From the NCBI GenBank assembly GCA_946408825.1, contig CAMJTU010000003.1, positions 62,001 through 126,000 on the forward strand: a stretch of DNA of 64,000 nt, read 5' to 3'. Each line of letters starts with the position of its first letter. The stretch's first letter is position 1. This document shows positions 17,524-25,594 of the stretch, one piece after another. The translations under genes were made by a program, and so were the position numbers. This DNA comes from an uncultured Planctomycetaceae bacterium (GTDB lineage Bacteria; Planctomycetota; Planctomycetia; Pirellulales; Thermoguttaceae). The notes beneath the pieces were generated by a model. The model did not search any database. It had not been told where the DNA came from and saw only the letters and a program-made list of their open reading frames with translations.

Positions 17524-19233
17524 TCAGTCGTAAATTAGCAGGAAACGAAACCCAAAGGTTCGATCCGCGGAAGAGGGCGGACCGCAATCCCGATACGCGG
17601 AACGACAGCCTCGCGCGAACGACGAGAACGAGCCGCCGCGCTGGACGCGGTAAGAGCCGTCGCCGGGGCCGGCGGGATCCGTCGCGTCTTCGGAAGGGTA
17701 ATCGCCGTACCAGTCGAGAACCCACTCTAAAACGTTCCCGTGCATATCGTAGAGTCCCCAAGGGTTGGGCGGATAGTTCTTCACGGGGGTCGGTTTCAAG
17801 TCGTCGTACCAACTCCACAAGAGGTCGAGCGCCATATCGGGACGTTTCAAGACGCAGTTCGCTTGGTCTTCTCTTAACGCGTCGCCAAAAGAATAGAGCG
17901 TCGTCGTTCCCGCCCGGCACGCGTATTCCCACTGCGCTTCCGTCGGAAGCGTTGCGACAAGCCCCTTCGGGAGCCGTTTTGTCAACGTTTCGCAGAACCT
18001 AACCGCTTCGTCCCAAGGAACCAAACGAGCGGGATAATCGTCGCCGTCGTCGAAAAAGTTCGGATACGTCCTCAGAACCGCTTTGTAAAGAGCCGTCGTC
18101 GTCGGAGTTTCCAGCGTCCAGAAGCCGCGCGTTAGCTTCACATGATGAAGCGTCCTGTCAAATATCTCGTCGTCGCGCTGATTCTTTTCCGACTCCGGCG
18201 ACCCCATGTCGAACTCGCCCGCTGGAATCCAGCAAAACCCGTATTCCGCGTCGCCGATCGTCAGCGTCTGACGGAACCCCGCCGGACGCGTCGGGGATTC
18301 CGACCACAGCGCGGCGGTTCCTTCATTTTCTAGCGCCTCGTCTACCGGCGGTTTGCCCGCCGCTTTCTCGAGGCGTTCGTAAAAGGACGCCAACGCGGAC
18401 GCCAGCGGCGCGTCCTCGGGCTTGGGAGCGCCGTCGTCGACGACGAGAAGGACGCGAAAGCCGATATCGTCGTTTCGGTAGAGGGGATCGGGCGCGGCTC
18501 CGTATCGGCTCGCGGACCGGCAATCTTTCGGATCGGAATACCACGAACCGCCGCGAATCGCGCGCCAGCGGTCGTCGCCGTCAGGCGCGTTGTACGGGTC
18601 GACCGCGCTTTCCGCCGAATAGTCGCAGCAACAGTCGAGCAGCAATTCGTCGACGTTTCCGTGAACGTCGTACAAGCCCCAAGGGTTTGGAGCGTAGCTT
18701 TTAACGGGCGACGTTCGATCAAGACACGGACCTTCGACCTCCGTTCCGTAAGGATGATAACCGTCGCAGTTCGCCTTGTCTCCGTTTAACGCGTCGCCAA
18801 ACCAGAAGGGCGTTTTCGTCCCGGCGCGACACGCGTATTCCCACTGCGCCTCGGTCGGAAGCGTCGCGACAAGTCCCTTCGGAAGTCGCAAGGTCAGCGC
18901 CGCGCAGAATTCGATCGCGTCGAACCAAGAGACCTCTTCTACGGGAAGGTCGTCGCCCTTGAAATAGCTCAGGTTCGTCCCCATGACCTCTTCGTAAAAC
19001 GCCTGCGTCGTCGGCGTTTCAAGGAGCCAGAAGCCGCGCGTCAACGTTACGTGACGAAGAACCTCGTCGTCATGCCGTCCCTCCTCCGACTCAGGCGACC
19101 CCATATCGAATTCGCCCGCGGGAATCCAGCAAAACCCGTATTCCGCGTCGCCGACCTTTAGCGTCTGACGAAACCCCGCCGGACGCGTCGAGGATTCCGA
19201 CCACGAAGAAATCGCATTTTGGTTTTCGTTCAT
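17524..19233 (-). CDS. Tandem two-domain SUMF1/FGE-like protein
   Basis: 569 aa from the ATG at 19233; the longer frame to 19395 runs into the intergenic repeat and is unlikely. Two complete FGE-type domains lie in one chain, about residues 10-255 and 305-569, each opened by the RPAGFRQTL leader and containing GEFDMGSPESE, LPTEAQWEYACRAGT, NPWGLYD.HGNV and a final GFR. They are joined by an Ala/Glu/Pro-rich linker with ASFYERLEKAAG. Domain 1 has a Cys-rich oddity, LLLDCCCDYSAES, where the others have EW.LDW. Likely cytoplasmic; the function may be binding or modification. The neighbours are single-domain copies, so this gene looks like a fusion of two array members. Confidence 0.88.
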   Translation of the reverse strand: MNENQNAISSWSESSTRPAGFRQTLKVGDAEYGFCWIPAGEFDMGSPESEEGRHDDEVLRHVTLTRGFWLLETPTTQAFYEEVMGTNLSYFKGDDLPVEEVSWFDAIEFCAALTLRLPKGLVATLPTEAQWEYACRAGTKTPFWFGDALNGDKANCDGYHPYGTEVEGPCLDRTSPVKSYAPNPWGLYDVHGNVDELLLDCCCDYSAESAVDPYNAPDGDDRWRAIRGGSWYSDPKDCRSASRYGAAPDPLYRNDDIGFRVLLVVDDGAPKPEDAPLASALASFYERLEKAAGKPPVDEALENEGTAALWSESPTRPAGFRQTLTIGDAEYGFCWIPAGEFDMGSPESEKNQRDDEIFDRTLHHVKLTRGFWTLETPTTTALYKAVLRTYPNFFDDGDDYPARLVPWDEAVRFCETLTKRLPKGLVATLPTEAQWEYACRAGTTTLYSFGDALREDQANCVLKRPDMALDLLWSWYDDLKPTPVKNYPPNPWGLYDMHGNVLEWVLDWYGDYPSEDATDPAGPGDGSYRVQRGGSFSSFARGCRSAYRDCGPPSSADRTFGFRFLLIYD

Positions 19234-19283
19234 CGTTATTGATTCCCGTATATTTACGACGATCAAGGAAGGGACAAACGGGA

Positions 19284-19470
19284 TGGCGCGCCGCCTAGAA
19301 ATCGGGTCCGCACAAACGTTTCGTCGATCGACTCTTCGGCAAAGTCGTTCCGTCGGAAAAGAACCTCGCGACGCGATAAGTTTACCACGCCGCAACCCGG
19401 CGCGCCATAGCGTTGAGAGAAAAAAAAGCGTCGCCGTCGCAAGTCGGAAAAGAGAAGGGACGCCGCGCGC
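19284..19470. repeat. Copy 2 of the ~185-bp intergenic direct repeat
   Basis: Partner of 16421-16605. It covers the gap between the third FGE gene and the two-domain FGE gene and slightly overlaps neither coding sequence. The shared core reads AAGTTTACCACGCCGCAA in both copies. Confidence 0.85.
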
Positions 19471-19471
19471 G

Positions 19472-20260
19472 TCATTCGCAGGTCAAAAGAACGCGGAACC
19501 CGATATCGTGCTTTCCCCAGCGTTCCTCCTCCGCAAATCGACTCGCGGAACGAACTTCGCAGGGATAGGAATTAGACGCGCCTCCGCGAATCGAACGATA
19601 CTTTCCGCGCTCGGGTCCCGTCGGATCGACGGCGTCGCAGGAAGGATAGTCGTCGATCCAATCTAGAGTCCATTCCCAAACGTTCCCGTGCATATCGTAC
19701 AATCCCCAAGCGTTTGGGGCGTATTTCGCGACGGGCGTCGGCATATGACTGCCGACGTTCGCCTTGTCGTCGTCCCAACGGTCGCCCCAGTTATAGGCGG
19801 TCGTCGTACCGGCGCGACAGGCGTATTCCCATTGCGCTTCGGTCGGAAGCGTCGCCTTGAGACCGCGAGGCAGACGCTTGGTCAACCATCGACAGAACTT
19901 CAGGGCGTATTTATGACTCACAAAGACGGCGGGGAGATCGCCGTTCTTATGCAGAACGCTTGGATTCTCCTTCATAATCTCCTTGAAAAGCCTTTGCGTG
20001 ACCAGGGTTTCTAACATCCAGAAACCGCGCGTGAGCGTCACGTCGCGTTGCGGCGTTTCCTCGCTAAATGTAAAATCGTAGCCGTCTTCTCGCGACGCGT
20101 CGGCGGCCGCTTTACGTTCGTGTTCGGGACAGCCCATTTTGAACTCGCCCGCAGGAATCCAGCAAAAGCCGTATTCCCTCCTACCGATCTTCAGCGTCTG
20201 ACGGAACCCCGCCGGACGCGTCGGCGATTCGCCCCATAACGACGTTACGTCGATTTCCAT
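19472..20260 (-). CDS. SUMF1/FGE-type domain protein, copy 3
   Basis: 262 aa, single FGE domain. It carries the same leader (SPTRPAGFRQTLKIGRREYG), then GEFKMGCPEHERK, an insert of about 15 residues (ASREDGYDFTFSEETPQ) not found in the other copies, LPTEAQWEYACRAGT, NAWGLYDMHGNVWEWTLDW, RGGASNSYPCEVRSASR and GFRVLLTCE. There is no export signal. The start follows AAGGAAAT. It is the first gene of the array on the minus strand and lies about 220 bases past the end of the phage tail operon. The FGE fold is related to the C-type-lectin fold used by some phage receptor-binding proteins, so a link with the tail genes cannot be excluded, but multi-copy FGE genes are also ordinary in this phylum. 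Confidence 0.88.
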   Translation of the reverse strand: MEIDVTSLWGESPTRPAGFRQTLKIGRREYGFCWIPAGEFKMGCPEHERKAAADASREDGYDFTFSEETPQRDVTLTRGFWMLETLVTQRLFKEIMKENPSVLHKNGDLPAVFVSHKYALKFCRWLTKRLPRGLKATLPTEAQWEYACRAGTTTAYNWGDRWDDDKANVGSHMPTPVAKYAPNAWGLYDMHGNVWEWTLDWIDDYPSCDAVDPTGPERGKYRSIRGGASNSYPCEVRSASRFAEEERWGKHDIGFRVLLTCE

Positions 20261-20391
20261 CGTTATTTCCTTTTCATTGAACGCCTAAAACAGGCGTCGA
20301 TTGGTTAAACGCACGATCATTATACAAAAAAATACCGTCTTACGTCGCTTAGGAATCAATTATTTCGCATTTTCATGAAATTCAACCAAAT

Positions 20392-20429
20392 AAAAAAACC
20401 GACGCTCCCTCCAACGAGGAAACGTCGGT
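20392..20429 (-). terminator. Rho-independent terminator of the tail operon
   Basis: On the minus strand ACCGACG (20429-20423) pairs with CGTCGGT (20404-20398), with an inner CCTC/GAGG pairing, followed by TTTTTTT. It lies about 55 bases past the last tail gene. Confidence 0.85.
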
Positions 20430-20460
20430 CGAACGTCGGTCGAACGTCGGTCGAACGTCG
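20421..20460. repeat. 11-bp tandem repeat that multiplies the terminator arm
   Basis: The unit AACGTCGGTCG occurs three times head to tail (20421-20431, 20432-20442, 20443-20453), followed by a fourth imperfect copy. Each unit contains the left arm of the adjacent terminator stem. Confidence 0.9.
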
Positions 20461-20481
20461 ATTGACGGCGCGCCGGGCGCG

Positions 20482-21120
20482 TCAGTCCGCAGGTCCGAGC
20501 GCGAGGATTTGTTTTGTTCTGGGGACGCCGTCGACGATCCCCGTCACGACCGTCTCATAATGCGCGACGAGCGAGATCTCCTTCTTGCCGACGATATCGA
20601 GCGTCGACGGAATCCATTGGAAGAAGCGGCGGTTGAAATAGAGCGTCTTTGTGTTGGAATAAGCGTCGCCGGGGACGACGGCGTTCGTGAGTCCTTCGTT
20701 GTCGATGCGGTATCCGCCGAGATCGACGTCATAGGCGCCCGCCGAAATATAGCTCCCGCCGACGTAAATTCGTTGATAGACCGGCTGCTGCAACGACTCC
20801 CAGCGTCCGCGCCACGCCGCCCAGAATCGCCACGAGTACGGCTCTCCTTCAGGACGCCCCGACGCGGCGGGACAGTAGACGTCGAAAACAAAGCTCGGAT
20901 CGGGACGCCCCGTCTCCGAGACGATAAAGCACGCGCGGCCCTGCCAGACGCCCGCGTCGTTCTGCGTCCATGCCGATAGAAGACGGCACGGTCGAACGTC
21001 GAACTCGGGCGTCCACGGCGGCGCGGCGCCCGGCGTCTCGTATCCGGAAACCTCGTCTGGCGCAAGTCCTGCGCGGACAATCTCGCGCGCCGCGTCGCGC
21101 GTTACGTTTAAGTTTCTCAT
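20482..21120 (-). CDS. Phage minor tail protein (putative)
   Basis: 212 aa; the start at 21120 follows AGGAGAG. I do not recognise a named family. It is predicted to be beta-rich (CRLLSAWTQNDAGVWQGRA, YVGGSYISAGAYDVDLGGY, FNRRFFQWIPSTLDIVGKKE), without signal peptide or membrane span, as expected for a tail tip or distal tail component. It is the last gene of a run of eight tightly packed minus-strand frames that starts at 25990 and ends at the terminator at 20392-20429. The call rests mainly on position after the tail chaperone and tape-measure slot. Confidence 0.55.
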   Translation of the reverse strand: MRNLNVTRDAAREIVRAGLAPDEVSGYETPGAAPPWTPEFDVRPCRLLSAWTQNDAGVWQGRACFIVSETGRPDPSFVFDVYCPAASGRPEGEPYSWRFWAAWRGRWESLQQPVYQRIYVGGSYISAGAYDVDLGGYRIDNEGLTNAVVPGDAYSNTKTLYFNRRFFQWIPSTLDIVGKKEISLVAHYETVVTGIVDGVPRTKQILALGPAD

Positions 21121-21135
21121 AGTCGACTCTCCTTC

Positions 21136-22149
21136 CTACGTCGGCGCCGTCCACTGCGACGGCCCCTCCGTCGGCAGTCCGAGCGCCGTAAAATCGACAG
21201 GCTCGTACGGCGATCCAACCCGCCACGTCGCGATCGGCGCGACCGTCGTTCCCGTCGCGTCTAACGCCGCGCTCTCCGCGAGCGGCTCGCCGTCGCGCGC
21301 GCCCGACGCCTGATATTCCTGATACGTCCCATACCGCGCCGTCCCGCCGACAGTCCAGCGCCAAATTCGCGCGAGCGTCGCGCCACGTCGAACGTGCGTT
21401 CCCGAGTTCGCGTAAAGTTGGTCGTACGAACGAGGATTCGCGAGCAGCCCGACGTCGACCCGATAATACTTCCACGTAACCGTCGACGGTTGTCCGCCCG
21501 CGTCCGTCGTCTCCGCCATTTCCGTCCCGTAGCGCGCGTTGAACGATTCGAGTCGAATCGTTCGCGGAGGAAACGTCATCCCGCAGACGACGATTGTCGA
21601 AAGGTTGATCTTCCCCTGCGCCGCCCAGAAGAGTCGCGAATCGAAGCCCGAGACGGGGACGTTGTACGAGAACTCGATCAGCGTCAGTCCTCGCGTCGTC
21701 CGCGCCGGGATCCGCGTCCCCGCCGTATTGCATAGGGGCGCGGGGGAAAAGCTCCCATGCGGATAGAGGAGATCGTTCACGCCGGGATAGAACCGCGACG
21801 TCGTCTCCTCCGTCGAGCGCGTCGAGAGTCGGAACGCGTACGGGGCGAGCGACCACGGCGGCGTGAGTTCCGACGTCTGTTTGAGAAGGGAAAGCGTCAG
21901 CGTCGCGACGACCTGAACGCGCCCCGACGCCGTCGGAGGACGTCGGGCGATCTCGATTCCTTCGACCGTAAAGTAAAACGCCAGCCCGCCGCGCCGCTCG
22001 ATCAGGAGCGCGCCCCGGCGTTTGAAGGAGACGAGGAACGCGTCGAAATCCTCGGCGGAGTCCAACTCGTAAATCTCGTCCACTTCCTTCTCGTAATTCT
22101 CGCCGACCCGCCCGCGCTTCTCAATGCGCCGCAACATCGTCCAACCCAT
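21136..22149 (-). CDS. Phage distal tail / baseplate-like protein (putative)
   Basis: 337 aa; the ATG at 22149 follows GGAG, and the upstream gene stops four bases before it. The N terminus is alpha/beta (VDEIYELDSAEDFDAFLVSF, LAFYFTVEGIEIA); the long remainder is beta-rich and Thr/Gly/Pro-containing, typical of tail structural proteins that sit after the tape measure. No enzymatic motif is seen. It is separated from the last gene of the operon by 15 bases. An exact counterpart (distal tail protein versus baseplate hub) cannot be named from sequence alone. Confidence 0.55.
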   Translation of the reverse strand: MGWTMLRRIEKRGRVGENYEKEVDEIYELDSAEDFDAFLVSFKRRGALLIERRGGLAFYFTVEGIEIARRPPTASGRVQVVATLTLSLLKQTSELTPPWSLAPYAFRLSTRSTEETTSRFYPGVNDLLYPHGSFSPAPLCNTAGTRIPARTTRGLTLIEFSYNVPVSGFDSRLFWAAQGKINLSTIVVCGMTFPPRTIRLESFNARYGTEMAETTDAGGQPSTVTWKYYRVDVGLLANPRSYDQLYANSGTHVRRGATLARIWRWTVGGTARYGTYQEYQASGARDGEPLAESAALDATGTTVAPIATWRVGSPYEPVDFTALGLPTEGPSQWTAPT

Positions 22150-22152
22150 CGT

Positions 22153-23883
22153 TCACTCCGTCGTCAACGTCAAATCGCCCGTTCCGTCCCTTGCAAGCGC
22201 GACGACCGCGTCGCGGACCTCTTTCAAAAGCCGCTCGATCGTCGCCGAGCCCCGCGAATCCCCGCCGAGCCGCCCCGACGCGTCCGGAACGTTCCAATTC
22301 ACGGGCTCCGGCGCGCTCCGTAACGCGTCGCCAAACGCGCCGTCGCGCGCTCCGAATTCGGGCGTCCATGCGCCCCGCGTCTTGCGGCGTCCAGATAAAA
22401 CCGCGCGTTCCGCGACCCCGTCGACCCCCGGGAAAGGAAGTCGGCGACGTAACTCGCGTTCGTTTCGTCGCGGCGCTCCGTTCGTCGTCGACGTCACGAC
22501 GCGATTCGAGGCGTTTCCGAACGCCGCCGGGAAAAAGAACGACGCGCTCGGCGGAGTCGGCGTTTGAGGCGCGACGAAGTCCGGGAACGCGGAAATTGCG
22601 GCGGTTTCGGGAAACGCCGCGTCAAAAGGGAAATCGTCAAAACCGAGCGCGCCAGACGCGCGGCGAAAAACCCGCGCCGAGCGACGCCGACGCCCCGTCT
22701 GTAGCGCGCGACGCTTTTGAGAATCGATCCGAAAGGGCGTCTCTGCGCGCTCTAATCGCAACGAAAGGAATCTGTTAGACGCGACGCGCAGGAATCGTCG
22801 CGCCGCAAAATCGGTCGAAGTCGACGTTCGAAACGCGTCTCGCGGCGCCGCAAAGACGCGCGCAGACGCCGTTCCCAAACTTGAGACGGGGTTCGAAACG
22901 CGCTCTCTGTCGACGCTCCGCGAAAAAAACGCCGACGCGTCCGTTCCTCGCGACGTCGCGGGGAAGGTCGGGAATTCGCGACGCCAAACGACGTTCCGCG
23001 CGCGATTCGCCGCCGCGCGCCGCGTCGTAGGCGTTTTGGTCAAGCGCCGCCGATCGTTCGTCGCGCCTTTGAACCGTCTCGCGTCGCTCCTTTTCGACGC
23101 CGCGCTCCGTCCGGCGCCGACGTTCGCGCCCGAGTCGGTTCGGCGAAAATCAGAACGACGCGAAGATTCAGATTCGCCCTCGGCGTCTCTCGCGTTCGAC
23201 GCGGCGCGGAAACGATCCGGCGAGAACCGTCGTCCACGAGTCTCCCCGCGATACCACGCGCTTGAGCTACGCCGCCGCGGCGCGACGCGCTTGACTTCGT
23301 CTCGGAACGCACTTTCGACGCGCCCCGGCGCGAAAAGCACGCGACGTTTGACGTCGTCCGCGCCGAATCGTCGCCGTTTCGAAGTCGCGGTCGCGTCGAA
23401 TACGCGGTCAGACGCAATTCGAATCCGTTCTTCCGCGCGTCTGCCCGACGCCGCGCCGCGCTTCGACGTGAAAGAAGCGGCGCGGCGCGCCCCTGTAACG
23501 CGACGCGACGTCTGCGAACACGCGCTTTTTGCGCCGCCGCGCGAAGGTCGAGGAGGTCGCGCTCGACGGTTCCTCCAAGCGTCGGACGCGCGGCGGCGAA
23601 CGCGAGAAAAACCAATCTCGGCGTTCAAGCGACGAACGCGAGAGGCGCGTCCGCCTTTTACGTCGTCGCTTGGAACCAAACGAAACGCGCCGCCGCGACC
23701 GGGCGCGGCGAATTCTCTCGTCTCGCCGTCGAAAAACGTCGGGAACGCGGAAAACCGCGCGCGAACGTCGTCTCGTCGTGTCAAGCGTCGCGCCGATTTA
23801 TGAATCGCCGTCGATTTCGGCGACTCAAGCTTCGCCCACGCGAGCCGTCCGCAGGTCGGTCCGGTGAAATTACGTTTTTTCAT
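22153..23883 (-). CDS. Arg/Ala/Ser-rich ORF in the tape-measure position
   Basis: 576 aa from the ATG at 23883 (AGGAG ten bases upstream), overlapping the end of the T frame by 14 bases. Position and size suit a short tape measure protein, but the sequence is odd: strongly basic, rich in Arg, Ala and Ser, with no hydrophobic helix and little coiled-coil character until the end, where ATIERLLKEVRDAVVALARD forms one clear helix. Recurrent short motifs such as FAAPR, RVASNRF and SAFP suggest internal repetition. The composition resembles translated antisense frames of this genome, so misidentification is possible. In its favour are continuous openness over 1.7 kb, the ribosome-binding site, and exact packing between neighbours. 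Confidence 0.5.
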   Translation of the reverse strand: MKKRNFTGPTCGRLAWAKLESPKSTAIHKSARRLTRRDDVRARFSAFPTFFDGETREFAAPGRGGAFRLVPSDDVKGGRASRVRRLNAEIGFSRVRRRASDAWRNRRARPPRPSRGGAKSACSQTSRRVTGARRAASFTSKRGAASGRRAEERIRIASDRVFDATATSKRRRFGADDVKRRVLFAPGRVESAFRDEVKRVAPRRRSSSAWYRGETRGRRFSPDRFRAASNARDAEGESESSRRSDFRRTDSGANVGAGRSAASKRSDARRFKGATNDRRRLTKTPTTRRAAANRARNVVWRREFPTFPATSRGTDASAFFSRSVDRERVSNPVSSLGTASARVFAAPRDAFRTSTSTDFAARRFLRVASNRFLSLRLERAETPFRIDSQKRRALQTGRRRRSARVFRRASGALGFDDFPFDAAFPETAAISAFPDFVAPQTPTPPSASFFFPAAFGNASNRVVTSTTNGAPRRNERELRRRLPFPGVDGVAERAVLSGRRKTRGAWTPEFGARDGAFGDALRSAPEPVNWNVPDASGRLGGDSRGSATIERLLKEVRDAVVALARDGTGDLTLTTE

Positions 23884-24286
23884 TCGTCTTAACTCCTGCT
23901 TTTGCCCGAGCGAGTATCGCCGCGAAGCCCTGTCGCGTCTCTTCGTCGTCGAGACGGCGGCGTTCTTCGGGCGAAAGTTCCGGCGGCGCTTTCGGACGAA
24001 TATGTTCCGGGTCGCCCGCAAGCCGCGTTTCTTCGATCATATCGACGCCCTGCGCGGCGGCGAGAAGTCCGAGGAGTCGCCAAATCGCGGCAAGAACCGC
24101 CTCCGAACGTTCGACGGGCGCGCGTCCTTGCGACTCCCATTCGACGTACGCGGCGTCCTCGATAAGTTCGCGCCGAGTCGGCGCGGCGGCGTTCCGGGTC
24201 AAGCCGTAACGTCGGCGGAACCGGCGCAGAAGTCCGGGATATCCGAGCCCTGCGCCGTCGCGGAGTTTTTTCGCGCCTCGTCCCAA
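23870..24286 (-). CDS. Tail assembly chaperone T frame, reached by -1 frameshift
   Basis: Second frame of the tail assembly chaperone pair, lying -1 relative to the G frame and overlapping it by 88 bases. It has an ATG at 24286 with no good ribosome-binding site, and the frame is open across the slippery site at 24265-24271, so it is most likely made as a G-T fusion of about 241 aa: G residues 1-110, then LRDGAGLGYPGLLRRF onward for 131 residues. The T part is helical, contains APTRRELIEDAAYVEWESQG and a charged tail rich in E, R and A. In other phages (lambda G/GT) the fusion escorts the tape measure during tail assembly. Confidence 0.8.
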   Translation of the reverse strand: MGRGAKKLRDGAGLGYPGLLRRFRRRYGLTRNAAAPTRRELIEDAAYVEWESQGRAPVERSEAVLAAIWRLLGLLAAAQGVDMIEETRLAGDPEHIRPKAPPELSPEERRRLDDEETRQGFAAILARAKAGVKTNEKT

Positions 24287-24594
24287 ATCTCAAGTTCTTT
24301 CTCGAGCGACTTCTGCGTAAAGTCGAAAATATCGCCGAAGAGCGCTTCGCAGAGCGCCCCGTGACGCTCGAGCATCCTCGCGGCGTTCTCCTCGCCGATC
24401 GGACGCGCGTCCGCGCCGTTCAGGAGCCCTCGGGCAAGCGCGTAACGAACGCGGTCGTAACGCGTCGTCAGGTCGTTGAATCGCAGGCGTTCCGCGCCGT
24501 TGAGTCGACGGATTCGGAATTCTTCCGTTCCGCGACGAATCGTCGTCGTGTCGTCGTAACAGGGCGCGTTCATAAACTCGTTGACGTCAAACAT
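24199..24594 (-). CDS. Tail assembly chaperone (G frame)
   Basis: 131 aa; the ATG at 24594 follows AAAGGAA. It starts MFDVNEFMNAP and continues with TEEFRIRRLNGAERLRFNDL, a pattern seen in small tail assembly chaperones encoded between the major tail protein and the tape measure. It is mostly helical and acidic (SLEKELEIWDEARKN). Codons for K109-N110 form the slippery AAA AAC. Without frameshifting it ends shortly afterwards at 24199. It lies 30 bases after the probable major tail protein gene. Confidence 0.8.
   Translation of the reverse strand: MFDVNEFMNAPCYDDTTTIRRGTEEFRIRRLNGAERLRFNDLTTRYDRVRYALARGLLNGADARPIGEENAARMLERHGALCEALFGDIFDFTQKSLEKELEIWDEARKNSATAQGSDIPDFCAGSADVTA
24222..24271 (-). 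promoter_or_regulatory. Programmed -1 ribosomal frameshift signal (slippery heptamer plus stem-loop)
   Basis: Minus-strand heptamer A AAA AAC (24271-24265) is in the right phase: the zero frame reads CGA AAA AAC and the -1 frame reads AAA AAA C. Seven bases later an 8-bp perfect stem CGGCGCAG (24257-24250) with CTGCGCCG (24229-24222) closes a 20-base loop. Heptamer, spacer length and stem match the canonical arrangement, and the -1 frame stays open for 131 more codons. Confidence 0.88.
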
Positions 24595-24624
24595 AAATAG
24601 GGTTCCTTTCTGAAAAAAGCGTCG

Positions 24625-25146
24625 TCAGTTGCGCGCGGTCGTCGAGACGACGGGCATATTCGCGCCCGCTCCCCCTTCCGGGAGCACGCGGATTCGCGTT
24701 TCGGATCCCGCGTCGTTCGCGCCAGCGCTCGGGGAAACGTCGACGATCTGACAGTTCGCGACGCTCACGTGGTAAACGAGCGTCTCGTGCGGATCGTCGT
24801 ACGTGTATTCGAGCGTAAAAACGTCCCCCGCCTTCTGATGCTCGAGCAATCCGCCGTAGGTCAGTTCGAGAGGCGTTCGCGTTATGAGCGTAATCGTTTC
24901 GAGCTGTTCCGGCTTCCCCGCGTAAGCGTAGCCCGTCGGTTCGTTAGGATTGTCCGTAACGTCGGTCCAGACGGGCGCGGCGGAGCACGCGGGCGCGGTT
25001 TTCGATTTGCAGTTGAACTCGTAATAATCGCCGACGTTCGCGGTCGCGCCGCTTGCGGAGCTTTTCGTCGCAAGGGTCAGCTTCGCGCGAAGAAGGGAAT
25101 TCTTGCGCACGACTCCCGCCTCGTTCCAAAGATTCGTTCCTGACAT
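24625..25146 (-). CDS. Phage major tail (tube) protein, putative
   Basis: 173 aa from the ATG at 25146, preceded by GAGGAGG; the longer frame to 25314 would overlap the upstream gene by 160 bases and is rejected. It reads MSGTNLWNEAGVVRKNSLLRAK..., then a beta-rich body with TDVTDNPNEPTGYAYAGKPE, LELTYGGLLEHQKAGDVFTL and a Gly/Ala-rich end. Size, beta content and position directly before the tail assembly chaperone are those of a tail tube subunit. No cysteine pair or enzyme motif has an obvious role. Confidence 0.65.
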   Translation of the reverse strand: MSGTNLWNEAGVVRKNSLLRAKLTLATKSSASGATANVGDYYEFNCKSKTAPACSAAPVWTDVTDNPNEPTGYAYAGKPEQLETITLITRTPLELTYGGLLEHQKAGDVFTLEYTYDDPHETLVYHVSVANCQIVDVSPSAGANDAGSETRIRVLPEGGAGANMPVVSTTARN

Positions 25147-25153
25147 GATTTCG

Positions 25154-25582
25154 TTATTCCTCCTCAAAGATTTCAAATTCGACCGCGACGGACGTCTTGT
25201 ACCGTCCGTCGACAACTTCGGGCGTCGCGCGACGAACGCCCGTCGGATAGACGAGCGCGCGCCGCGTTCCGTCAATCGCCGTAAAACCGCGAGCGCCGGG
25301 CGCGCCGGGTTCAAAAAACCGCGCGACGCGATCCGCCGCCGCGTCGAGTCGCGCCGCGCCCTCGTCGAGCCGCGCGTTCAGAACGACGACCCCGTCGACC
25401 CGCGATTTGACTCCGCGCTCCGTTTCAAGGCAAGCGTCGCGCTCAGCGACGTAAGTTTCGAGAAAAAACTCGGCGTCCCCGACGTCGGCGACCTCGTTCG
25501 GCGCGACGACGACGAGCGTCCCGCCCTTCTGCAGCGTCCGCAATCCCGCGCGAAGATACTCCAGAATCCGTTCGCGTCGCAT
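25154..25582 (-). CDS. Phage head-tail joining / tail completion protein, putative
   Basis: 142 aa; the start at 25582 follows GGGAGGGG. It begins MRRERILEYLRAGLRTLQ, contains FLETYVAERDACLETERGV and ends SVAVEFEIFEEE. The length, the short helical start and the beta strands near the end suit a tail completion or minor tail protein that precedes the tail tube gene. No specific family motif was recognised; the call is from gene order. Confidence 0.5.
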   Translation of the reverse strand: MRRERILEYLRAGLRTLQKGGTLVVVAPNEVADVGDAEFFLETYVAERDACLETERGVKSRVDGVVVLNARLDEGAARLDAAADRVARFFEPGAPGARGFTAIDGTRRALVYPTGVRRATPEVVDGRYKTSVAVEFEIFEEE

Positions 25583-25594
25583 CGCCCCTCCCTT

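Noticed and set aside
16623..20260. FGE-type genes as targets of a diversity-generating retroelement
   Set aside because: No reverse transcriptase or template repeat is present, and differences among copies are spread along the whole domain rather than at adenines of one variable region.
22124..23803. Long plus-strand open frames opposite the tape-measure-slot ORF
   Set aside because: They lack ribosome-binding sites, overlap one another and run against a tightly packed minus-strand operon; they look like shadows of GC-rich sequence. The doubt about the minus-strand ORF itself is stated in its entry.
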